A stretch of 48,673 nt of DNA, taken from assembly GCF_022346185.1 (NCBI RefSeq), contig NZ_JAKRMS010000013.1, forward strand, positions 1-48,673. Reading direction: 5' to 3'. Positions 7,101-13,869 of this stretch are shown piece after piece. The position numbers were made by a program, and so were the translations under genes. A model generated the notes under the pieces. It did not search any database. It was not told where the DNA came from and saw only the letters and a program-made list of their open reading frames with translations. Every line of letters starts with the position of its first letter. The stretch's first letter is position 1. The stretch comes from Cellulomonas sp. ACRRI (GTDB lineage: Bacteria > Actinomycetota > Actinomycetes > Actinomycetales > Cellulomonadaceae).

Positions 7101-10043
7101 CACCTCGACGGTCTGCCCCGGGCGGACGGTGATGGTGTCGTCCCGGGCGACCACGCGGTTGCTGTCGCCGGGCCGGGCCGCGATGCCGACCCGGACGGTG
7201 GCGACGGCGCGCTGGCCGGTCCAGTCCTCGACCGCGTAGGTGAACGTGTCGGTGCCGGCCTCGTCGGGCAGCGCCTCGTACTCGAGGAAGTCCGCTCCGA
7301 CGGTGGTGACCCGGCCCTTCGTGCCGGCGGACGCGACGCCGAGCAGCGTGATGCCGTCGCCGTCCGCGTCGATGCCGACCAGCGGCACCGGGATCCGCAC
7401 CGTCTCGCCCGCGAACACCCGCGCGGTCAGGGCGCGCGGCTTCGGCGGCGCCTTGGTCTCCGGGTCGGACTCGTGCACGCGCACGGTCACGGTGGCGGCC
7501 GTCTCCATGCCGGTGGCGTCCCGCACGACGAACGTCGCGTGCACGGTCATGGGCGTCGCCGGCGCCTGGTACCGCAGGTTGTCCCCGGAGACGAACAGGA
7601 GGCCCTCGCCGTCGCCCAGCGGCTCCGCCAGGTCGGGCTGCAGCGCGATGGCGTCGCCGTCGGGGTCGGACGCGCCGTCCAGGACCGGGATCGTCACGAC
7701 CCCGCCGGTCCGCACGTCGGCGGTGACGTTCGGCACCACCGGCGGCTGCGGGGTCGCGGAGGCCGGCACGGGGCGCACCAGGATCTGGCCGGTCGCGCTG
7801 GCGGTGCCGTTGGAGACGACGTACTGCAGCGTCACGGGCTCGCTGAGCGCGCCGACCGCCGAGATCGTGACGAGGCTCCGCTGCCGCACGGCGACCCGCA
7901 GCCCGTCGGGCGCGGAGACGCTCTGCAGCACCAGCACCCCGCCGGCCGGGTCGGTGTCGTTGGCCAGGGGGTCGACGGTGGTCTCCCCGCCCGACGGCAG
8001 CCAGGCGTCGTCCGCGACCGCGATCGGCGGCTCGACCTGCTCGGGTCGCTCCCGCACGTCGATGCGCGCCACGCCGGTCGCCTGCTGCGGCGGGGCGGTG
8101 ACGGTGAAGCTCACGTAGAACGTGCCGGCCTGGGCCGCGCGGAACGAGAACGTGCCGGCGTCCAGGTCGGGCGTGATCGTGGTGCCCTGCACGTCCTCGA
8201 CGCCGGCCAGCCGCGGCTGCTCCGCGCCGAACGTGCGGACCGCGTCCAGGGGGCGCAGCTCGACGTCCTGGTCGACGTACGTCACGGCGTGCACCGGGTC
8301 GATCTGCAGGTCCAGCGAGCCGATCGCGCGCACGTCGACGTCGACGGTGCCCTCGGTGGTGGACGTGCCGTCCGAGACGACCACGTGCACGACGTCCCGG
8401 CCGAGCTCGCCGCCGTCGGCCACGTAGGTCAGCGTGCCGTCCTGGCGGAACCGCGCGGTGCCCTTCTCGGCCGTGGCGCCCACCAGGGTCAGCGGGTCGC
8501 CGTCGGGGTCGGAGAAGTCGGCGAGCGCCGGGTAGGTCGCGGTCTGGCCCTGCTCGACGCGGATCTCGCCGGTGCGGTCCTGCACCGGCGGCTCGTCCAC
8601 CGCCGGGTCGCGGACGGTGAGCGTGACCTGCGCGGTGGACGGCGCCGCGGTGCCGCGGCCGTCGCTGATCGAGTAGGCGAACGTCACCGAGCCGGAGGCG
8701 TCCGCCGGCACGGCGACCTGGAGCGCCCGCCCGCCGTAGACCTGCTGCAGGGTGCCGAACTCGGCGGGCAGCGGGTCCACCTCGCTGAGCACGAGGATGC
8801 CGCAGTCCGACGACGTGTCGTTGTCGATGACCGGCAGGATCGTGGTGCGGCCGGCGCGCACGCCGAACGCGTCGTCGACGGCGTTCGGGGCGGCGGACGT
8901 GGGCGAGCACTCGGGCACCAGCTCCTGCGTGGTGCGGTCGCCCTCGGCCCGGTCGGTCTCGTCCTGCGGCTGCTCCTCGGGGACCACGTCCGTCCAGTCG
9001 GGCTCCCGGACCTCGGTGTCCTCCAGCGGCAGCCACAGCCGGCCGTCGACGGTCTCGTTCAGGGCGACGACCTGCCGGTTCACCCGGAACACCAGGTGGT
9101 CCGTCGCGGTGACGCCCGCGAGCGACTCGAGCCGCGGCGCGGCGTCGGCGCACAGCTCCAGGTAGTTGTCGGCCGCCGTCGGCCAGGCCGCGTGCGCGCA
9201 GGACCCGACCCGGACCGGCGCGGCGGGCGCGCCGGAGCCGCCCGCCTCGTGCTCGGCGGCGACGTCCCCCGAGGACAGCGCCACCTCGACCAGGCCGGTG
9301 CTGCCCGCGACCAGCGCGGTGCCGGCCGCCGGGCCGGGCTGCTGCAGCACGGGCTGCGCGAGCCCGAGCGCGCTCGACCCGCCGGGGGTGCGGACGGTGT
9401 CCCCGTCCAGGCCGACCGGCACGTCGCCCACCGCGGTGAGCGACTCGACGGGGCCGTCCAGCGCAGGGGCCTCCTCGGCCGTCGCGGGGCCGCCCGCCGT
9501 CGGCGTGAGCCGGGTGACCTCCCCGGTGGTCCCGGCGACCGCGAACGCGTCGCCGGTGACCGAGGCGGTGATGACGCCGCCCGCGCCGACGTCGGCGTCC
9601 GGCTCGTCGGCCGCCACCTGGAGCAGCGGCAGGTCGTCGAAGGACCGGACCCACGCCTGGCCCTCGGTGTCCATCACCGCCACCGTGCCGCCCGCCATCG
9701 ACACCTGGGCGCCCGCGGGGACCGCGACCTGCGCGGCGGCGGTGACCCCGGCGGGGTCGACCACGGTCAGCGTCCCGGCCTCCACGAGGAGCACGTCCCC
9801 GGCGTCCTGCAGCACGTCGAACTCCGTGCTGCTCGCGACCAGCCCCGCGTTCAGCTCCTCGACCTGGGCGTTGTACCGGCCGACCTGGAGCGTGCTCGTG
9901 GAGGTCAGCCACACCGCCCCGTCGTTGAGGTCGACCTGCGCGAGCGGGAACCCGGGGTTCACGATCGCGAGCGTGGCGAGCACCGCGGGCACGGTGACGA
10001 CGGCCGCGGTGGACGCGACCTTCCTGCGGTTCCAGGTCCTCAC
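4158..10043 (-). CDS. Giant surface protein: propeller-like N-terminus, Ig/cadherin-like repeats, five FN3 domains
   Basis: A 1961-residue protein. I chose GTG at 10043 because it overlaps the kinase stop as GTGA and gives MRTWNRRKV followed by one membrane helix (about residues 11-31), a type II anchor. Residues 35-370 are a repetitive beta-rich region resembling a propeller. About residues 380-1450 hold some ten to eleven Ig/cadherin-like repeats with recurring DPDGDPLTL-type calcium-loop motifs, NDT and SDGRGT turns. About residues 1455-1935 hold five fibronectin type III domains, each starting with a Pro-rich linker and containing VxxTWxxP and YxxTVxAxNxxG patterns. The tail is Pro/Gly-rich with no LPxTG signal. 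The likely role is a membrane-tethered extracellular rod for adhesion or signalling. It corresponds to the FN3 protein of the bifidobacterial PFNA cluster. A longer upstream reading of the frame (to 10388) only overlaps the kinase gene. Confidence 0.9.
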   Translation of the reverse strand: MRTWNRRKVASTAAVVTVPAVLATLAIVNPGFPLAQVDLNDGAVWLTSTSTLQVGRYNAQVEELNAGLVASSTEFDVLQDAGDVLLVEAGTLTVVDPAGVTAAAQVAVPAGAQVSMAGGTVAVMDTEGQAWVRSFDDLPLLQVAADEPDADVGAGGVITASVTGDAFAVAGTTGEVTRLTPTAGGPATAEEAPALDGPVESLTAVGDVPVGLDGDTVRTPGGSSALGLAQPVLQQPGPAAGTALVAGSTGLVEVALSSGDVAAEHEAGGSGAPAAPVRVGSCAHAAWPTAADNYLELCADAAPRLESLAGVTATDHLVFRVNRQVVALNETVDGRLWLPLEDTEVREPDWTDVVPEEQPQDETDRAEGDRTTQELVPECSPTSAAPNAVDDAFGVRAGRTTILPVIDNDTSSDCGILVLSEVDPLPAEFGTLQQVYGGRALQVAVPADASGSVTFAYSISDGRGTAAPSTAQVTLTVRDPAVDEPPVQDRTGEIRVEQGQTATYPALADFSDPDGDPLTLVGATAEKGTARFRQDGTLTYVADGGELGRDVVHVVVSDGTSTTEGTVDVDVRAIGSLDLQIDPVHAVTYVDQDVELRPLDAVRTFGAEQPRLAGVEDVQGTTITPDLDAGTFSFRAAQAGTFYVSFTVTAPPQQATGVARIDVRERPEQVEPPIAVADDAWLPSGGETTVDPLANDTDPAGGVLVLQSVSAPDGLRVAVRQRSLVTISAVGALSEPVTLQYVVSNGTASATGQILVRPVPASATPQPPVVPNVTADVRTGGVVTIPVLDGASDPDGDAIALQPDLAEPLGDGEGLLFVSGDNLRYQAPATPMTVHATFVVRDATGMETAATVTVRVHESDPETKAPPKPRALTARVFAGETVRIPVPLVGIDADGDGITLLGVASAGTKGRVTTVGADFLEYEALPDEAGTDTFTYAVEDWTGQRAVATVRVGIAARPGDSNRVVARDDTITVRPGQTVEVRVLENDTDVLGGELSVRDDLEVDPGITATLSGSRVVVRGDTAGVFTIGYTAVNERGAASGAALSVTVDPDAPVLAPIPRDVVVPPVDTVGRTSVDVDVLAVAQNPSGPIGDLRVSVPGSAASVATVRADGTITVTLAETAQTIPYLLTNITAEDVSAYAFISVPALGFFPPTARPRAPELRVANGETLTIPLDEQVQVAPGRTAQVADATAVTATRSDGSALVADSTTVQFRPAPGYVGPASITVPVTDRTGPGDTSARTSVITLPITVYTLDDYPPTFVPSMLEVGPGEAPTTVDLQAFTQGVEGASGQDTFTYRLTGDVPAGFTASLQGSRLSVASDVGTPKGTRGTLPLELGYGRAGKMAVQVEVRTVASTRRVATLQNISIGDAVQGQDRVVDVLAGASNPFPDQPLRVVSATVETPGTGTASVSGSDVVVRPSADLVGQMVVRVRVRDATDDSAREVASSITLRVRGKPATPAAPRVGEVRDGTVVLTWTAPDGRGEPIQAYRVTSSPEGKVTECASTTCTIGGLTNNVEYTFTVEARNAVGWSDPSPASAVARPDAVPSTPNAPRWTAFGDGELTAQWDVPATTGSPVTSYTLMISPAPPGGSASVTTSGTSYTFRGLANGTAYSVQVRAHNRAPEPSAWSAPSATETPSAPPGIPTVRAQSVASPEGRQIDVAWDPPTSNGAPVLRYYLTISGGPGEGTFPLGADRLGYSLTGAQNGAEYTFQVVAENRAGRSQAGSARAVAFGVPATAGAPRFVGASSDAEAGQGWVDVEWDRVDGNGAPVTDYQVGTSAGSVQRTGERSARINGLGAGARVSVTVQACNQRGCGAVGPAATTTADQVRTRPTAPTGLSVVASASGGGNGRPDTAQLAWSPPGDTGGNAIERYEFTLTGWRPWETISRPDPGGATTVTVGLDGDRSVSNPTDLTLRVRARTAAGWGPWAEVTQRVSWTEPGPETPPGSGETDPQPPGDGSSG

Positions 10044-11635
10044 GCCGCGCACCCCTGTGCCGGGACGGTGGACGCGCGGCGGTCGGCCCGCACGATCGAG
10101 ACCTCGACGCACACCTCGCCGCCCTCCGCCGGCGGCGTGACGGTGACGGTGGGCTCGTCGACGATCTCGAGCTGCGGCTCGCCCGTGGCGGTGCGCACGC
10201 CCCAGAGGTAGGTGTCGCCGTCCTGCTCGTCGGGGTTGGTCCAGGTGAACACGACGGTGCCGTCCGGCTGGCGGGCGCCGAACAGGTTCGTGGGCGCCGG
10301 CACGGTCTGCCCCAGGGTGCTGGCCGGGCCGGGGAACTCGGTGCCGGCGGCCGGGCCGGGATCGGTCTCCGGCCGGTCGGCGAGCCACACGACGGCGACC
10401 ACGGCCGCGGCGATCGCGACCACGGAGCCGACCGCCGCGAGCACCCGCCCGGTCCGGGACCGGGCCGCGGTGCCGGGGTGCACCTCGTGCACGGGGGCGG
10501 CGACGAGCTCGGGGCCCGCGTCGCCGGCGGGGGCCGCGGGGGCAGCACCGGGGCGCACGGCGACGACCGGCCGGAGCCGGGTGGCGTCCGGGCCGGAGCC
10601 GAGGTCGAGCGGCGGGCCGACGGGCGCGACGGCGGACGCGGGCCCGGCGGGCCCGCCCGGCGCGGCGGCCGACGGCGCGCCGTGCGGCGCGACCTCCACG
10701 ACCGGCCGCACGCGGGTGGCGTCGGCAGGGGCCGCCGCGGACGCGGCGGGGGCGCCCGCCCGTCCGGCGTGCTCCTCGACGTCCAGCGCCGTGACCGGCA
10801 GCCCGAGGTCCGCCTGCACCGCCCGCAGGTCCTGCGCCAGGTCCAGCGCGCGGGCGTGCCGCTGCTGCGGCTCCCGCGCCATCGCGCGGGCCAGCACGGT
10901 GCGCAGGCGGTCCGGGACGTCGTCGCGGACGAACGGCACCGGGGCGCCGCGCTCGATGCGGCCCACCAGGTCGGCGGCCTCGTTGCCGCCCCCCGGACGC
11001 TCGAACGGGGACCGGCCCGCGAGCGCGGAGAACAGCGTCGCGGCGAGCGAGTAGACGTCGGAGCGTGCGTCACCGTGCGGCTCGACCGCCAGCAGCTCGG
11101 GCGCCGCCCACGGGATGGACATGCCGACGGCAGGGCCGCCCGCGTCCACGGTGGACGCGATGCCGAAGTCGGTGAGCACCGGGCGGCCGAAGTCGTTGGT
11201 CAGCACGTTCCCGGGCTTGATGTCCCGGTGCAGGATGCCCGCCCGGTGCGCGGTCTCGACCGCCGAGGCCAGCCGGACGCCGAGCTCCAGCACCTCGGCG
11301 ACCTCGAACCGCTCCGAGCGGTACCGCTGGCCCAGGCCGGGTCGCGCGCAGTACTCCATCACCAGGTACGGCCGGCCGTCGCCGGCCACGCCCGCCTGGT
11401 GGACCGTCACGATCGACGGGTGGTGCGAGAGCCGGGCCGTCAGGTCCGCCTCGCGCTCGAAGGCCTCACGCGCGTCCGCGTCCACGCTCGCGAGCAGCAC
11501 CTTGACGGCGACCGGGCGCCGCGGCAGGTCCTGCTCGTACAGGAACACGTCGGCGGAGCCCCCGGAGCCCAGCAGCCGCTGCACCGCGTAGCCGGGCAGG
11601 TGCGGCGGCTGCGAGGCCTCACGACGACGGTTCAC
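10040..11635 (-). CDS. Ser/Thr protein kinase, membrane-spanning, with extracellular FN3-like domain
   Basis: A 531-residue PknB-type kinase; the GTG start at 11635 overlaps the FHA gene stop (GTGA). The N-terminal kinase domain (about residues 12-280) has a glycine loop LLGSGGSADV, catalytic Lys in VAVKVLL (K45), HRDIKPGN with catalytic D138, DFG in LTDFGIAS, and an APE-like WAAPELL. A long Ala/Pro-rich linker follows, then one membrane helix (about residues 396-418). The roughly 100-residue outer domain looks like a single FN3 domain (VPAPTNLFGA, VVFTWTNPDEQDGDTYLWGV) rather than the PASTA repeats of PknB/PrkC. The next gene encodes a protein ending in FN3 domains, so the kinase may sense or contact it. 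The neighbouring phosphatase and FHA protein are the expected antagonist and phosphothreonine reader. Confidence 0.94.
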   Translation of the reverse strand: MNRRREASQPPHLPGYAVQRLLGSGGSADVFLYEQDLPRRPVAVKVLLASVDADAREAFEREADLTARLSHHPSIVTVHQAGVAGDGRPYLVMEYCARPGLGQRYRSERFEVAEVLELGVRLASAVETAHRAGILHRDIKPGNVLTNDFGRPVLTDFGIASTVDAGGPAVGMSIPWAAPELLAVEPHGDARSDVYSLAATLFSALAGRSPFERPGGGNEAADLVGRIERGAPVPFVRDDVPDRLRTVLARAMAREPQQRHARALDLAQDLRAVQADLGLPVTALDVEEHAGRAGAPAASAAAPADATRVRPVVEVAPHGAPSAAAPGGPAGPASAVAPVGPPLDLGSGPDATRLRPVVAVRPGAAPAAPAGDAGPELVAAPVHEVHPGTAARSRTGRVLAAVGSVVAIAAAVVAVVWLADRPETDPGPAAGTEFPGPASTLGQTVPAPTNLFGARQPDGTVVFTWTNPDEQDGDTYLWGVRTATGEPQLEIVDEPTVTVTPPAEGGEVCVEVSIVRADRRASTVPAQGCAA

Positions 11636-12960
11636 GCACCCGGCTCCACGGTGAACGTCACGCCGTCGCCCAGGTCGACGACGTCCCCCTCTCCGACGGC
11701 GACGGGCTCGCCCGCGGTGACGCGCCGCGGCGGCAGGGCGCCGGACGCGACGGTGATGCCGTTGGTGGAGTACAGGTCGGTGACCAGCACGCGGCCGGCC
11801 TCGAGGCGGACCTCGGCGTGGGTGCGCGAGATGTCCTGCTCGGGGCTGGGCACGGTGACGAGGCGCGCCTCGGTGCCGTCGGGCGCGCGGTCGGCCTGCG
11901 GCGCGCGGCCGATCAGCACGACCCCGTCGACGGGGACGAGGGCGCCCGTGGACAGCGCCAGGCGCGGCGCCGGGGCGGTCGCGGCGGCCGTCACCGGGAG
12001 CGCGCCGGACACGCCCGGCGCGGGGGCCGGCGTGGGCACGACCCCGCCGGACGGCCAGTCGCCGGTCTGGGACACGGCCCAGGACGGCAGGTGCTGGCGG
12101 ATCGAGGCGAGCTCGCCGCTGAGGATGGTCAGGCCGTCGTGGTCGTCCGCGGACGCCGGGCCGGGCAGCACCGGCGCGGGCGCCCGCGGCGGGACGGAGG
12201 GCTGCGCGGGCGCCGGGACGACCGGGGCGGCAGGGGCGGCAGGGGCGGCGCCGCTGGGGGCGTCCGCCGCCGGCGCGTCCTCGACCACCTCGGGCCCGAC
12301 GAGCTCGCCCTCCACGACCTCCCCGGTCGCCGGGACGCCCTCGACGACCTCCGTGCCGGACGGCTCGTCCGCCGGCGCCGTCGCGGGGACCCGGACCGGG
12401 CTCGGCTCCGGCGCGACCTCGGCGGCCGCCGCCTCGCGCGCGGGCGCCACGGCCACGGGCGTCGGCGCCGCGGGCAGCACCACGGGCTCGGACGGTGCGG
12501 CGTCGACCTCCCGCGCCGGCTCGGCGCCGGTCAGCCGCACCCGCACCCGGGACGCGCGCACCACGCCGCTCACGATGGGCAGCGCGGGGCCGCGGCCGGC
12601 GCCGGACACCCGGACGGTGACCTCCTCGGCGGAGCCGACCGAGCGCTCGGACCAGGACACGACCTCGGGCGCGGACAGCACCTCCGCGCGGGTGCCGCGG
12701 ACGACCTCGACCTCGACGTCGCCGCGCAGCGCGGTGTGCACCCGGCCGCCGGCCAGGTCCACCGCCGCGAACGGGTGCAGCCCGCCGATGCCGTGCCGGA
12801 CGAGGGCGTCGAGCTGCGCGCCCAGGCCGCCGCCGCGCTCGGGCGCGGTGGCCCAGACGTCGCGGACGATCTCCGGCGGGGTCGACGGGGCGAGCAGCAG
12901 CACGACGCCTCCGGCGACGACGGCGTACCACTCGCCGGGGGTGTACTCGGGCACGATCAC
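11632..12960 (-). CDS. FHA-domain protein
   Basis: A 442-residue protein starting at GTG 12960, which overlaps the phosphatase stop (GTGA); a longer frame to 13023 would run into the phosphatase gene. About residues 1-125 form a conserved-looking N-terminal domain (VPEYTPGEWYAVV) that I cannot assign. A long Ala/Pro/Glu linker follows (about 150-340). The C-terminal FHA domain, about residues 345-442, has the binding hallmarks GRAPQ, SRTHAEV and STNG. FHA domains bind phosphothreonine, so this is probably a substrate or scaffold of the downstream kinase. No membrane helix is evident. A similar FHA gene is known beside PknB-type kinases in many actinobacteria. Confidence 0.88.
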   Translation of the reverse strand: MIVPEYTPGEWYAVVAGGVVLLLAPSTPPEIVRDVWATAPERGGGLGAQLDALVRHGIGGLHPFAAVDLAGGRVHTALRGDVEVEVVRGTRAEVLSAPEVVSWSERSVGSAEEVTVRVSGAGRGPALPIVSGVVRASRVRVRLTGAEPAREVDAAPSEPVVLPAAPTPVAVAPAREAAAAEVAPEPSPVRVPATAPADEPSGTEVVEGVPATGEVVEGELVGPEVVEDAPAADAPSGAAPAAPAAPVVPAPAQPSVPPRAPAPVLPGPASADDHDGLTILSGELASIRQHLPSWAVSQTGDWPSGGVVPTPAPAPGVSGALPVTAAATAPAPRLALSTGALVPVDGVVLIGRAPQADRAPDGTEARLVTVPSPEQDISRTHAEVRLEAGRVLVTDLYSTNGITVASGALPPRRVTAGEPVAVGEGDVVDLGDGVTFTVEPGA

Positions 12961-13793
12961 CGACGGTCCTCCTGGTGGCTTCGCGGTCGCGGGATGGTGG
13001 CCCCGTCGACCGTCTCGTCCCATGTCCTATCGGCAGGACGGGTGCCGAACGCGAGCCATCCGGGTGAATCCGTCCCGTCCGCGTCGTCGTCGACCGCGTC
13101 CACCACGACCGCGGTGGCGTTGTCCCGGCCGCCCGCCTCGACGGCACGGCGGACGAGCTCCGCGGCGGCCGCGCCGGCCCCCGGGACCCGGTCCAGCACG
13201 TCGGCCAGGTCGGCGGGCGCGAGCTCGCCGGTCACGCCGTCGGAGCACACGAGCAGGCGGTCGCCGGGCCGCGCGGGCAGCATCCAGTAGTCGGGCTCGG
13301 GGTCCGCACCGGTGCCCAGGGCCCGGGTCAGCACGTGCCGCTCCGGGTGCTGCTCGGCCGCGTCCCGGCTGAGGGCGCCCGAGTCCACCAGCTCCTGCAC
13401 CACCGAGTGGTCGACGGTCAGCTGCGCGAGCTCCCCGTCGGCCCACCGGTAGACCCGCGAGTCGCCCACGTTGAACACCAGCCAGTGCGGGGCGCCGTCC
13501 TGCTCGCCGAGGGCCACCCCGGCGACCGTCGTGCCGCCCTCGCGCCGCTCGAAGGCGCCGCGGATCCGGCGGGCGGCGCTGCGGAAGCACGCGTGCAGGT
13601 CGGACGGGTCCACGGCGGACCGCCCGGCGAGGGCGCCGAACTCCTCGACCGCGAGCCGGCTCGCGACGTCGCCCGCCTCGTGCCCGCCCATGCCGTCCGC
13701 GACCAGGAACACCGGCGGGTGGGCGAGCAGCGCGTCCTCGTTGAGCGCGCGCACCCGCCCGCGGTCGGTCGCCGAACCCCACGTCGTGCGCAC
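12957..13793 (-). CDS. PP2C-family Ser/Thr protein phosphatase
   Basis: A 278-residue phosphatase. The frame is open to 13865, but GTG at 13793 has a good GGGGAGAG ribosome site 6-8 bases upstream and gives the usual start VRTTWGSATDRG. Metal-binding motifs of the PPM/PP2C family are all present: NED near the N-terminus, VADGMGGHEAGD, GDSRVYR, VCSDGVT and GGRDNATAVVV. It is expected to dephosphorylate targets of the kinase encoded two genes downstream. It is the first gene of the seven-gene coupled operon, so it probably lies nearest the promoter. The 18-bp palindrome at 13819-13836 lies 26 bases upstream of the start. Confidence 0.95.
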   Translation of the reverse strand: MRTTWGSATDRGRVRALNEDALLAHPPVFLVADGMGGHEAGDVASRLAVEEFGALAGRSAVDPSDLHACFRSAARRIRGAFERREGGTTVAGVALGEQDGAPHWLVFNVGDSRVYRWADGELAQLTVDHSVVQELVDSGALSRDAAEQHPERHVLTRALGTGADPEPDYWMLPARPGDRLLVCSDGVTGELAPADLADVLDRVPGAGAAAAELVRRAVEAGGRDNATAVVVDAVDDDADGTDSPGWLAFGTRPADRTWDETVDGATIPRPRSHQEDRR

Positions 13794-13818
13794 CCGTGCT
13801 CTCCCCTCGTCGCCCTGG

Positions 13819-13836
13819 CAGGCACCATGGTGCCTG
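13819..13836. promoter_or_regulatory. 18-bp perfect palindrome upstream of the PP2C operon
   Basis: CAGGCACCATGGTGCCTG is identical to its own reverse complement. It lies 34 bases after the stop of the preceding hydrolase gene and 26 bases before the PP2C start. It could be an operator for a dimeric repressor, or a short hairpin (7-bp stem, CATG loop) that ends the upstream transcript. No U-tract follows, which slightly favours an operator. Confidence 0.5.
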
Positions 13837-13869
13837 GTCGCGGCCCCACCCACCGCATCGTCCACACCG

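Noticed and set aside
7473..10211. Plus-strand 912-codon frame opposite the FN3 protein
   Set aside because: A His/Arg/Gly-rich shadow of the minus-strand gene with no ribosome site or domain.
4135..11073. Minus-strand open frame of over 2300 codons overlapping the FN3 protein and kinase genes
   Set aside because: Its translation is Arg/Pro/Gly-rich with no domains, while the overlapping frame gives clear FN3, Ig and kinase motifs.
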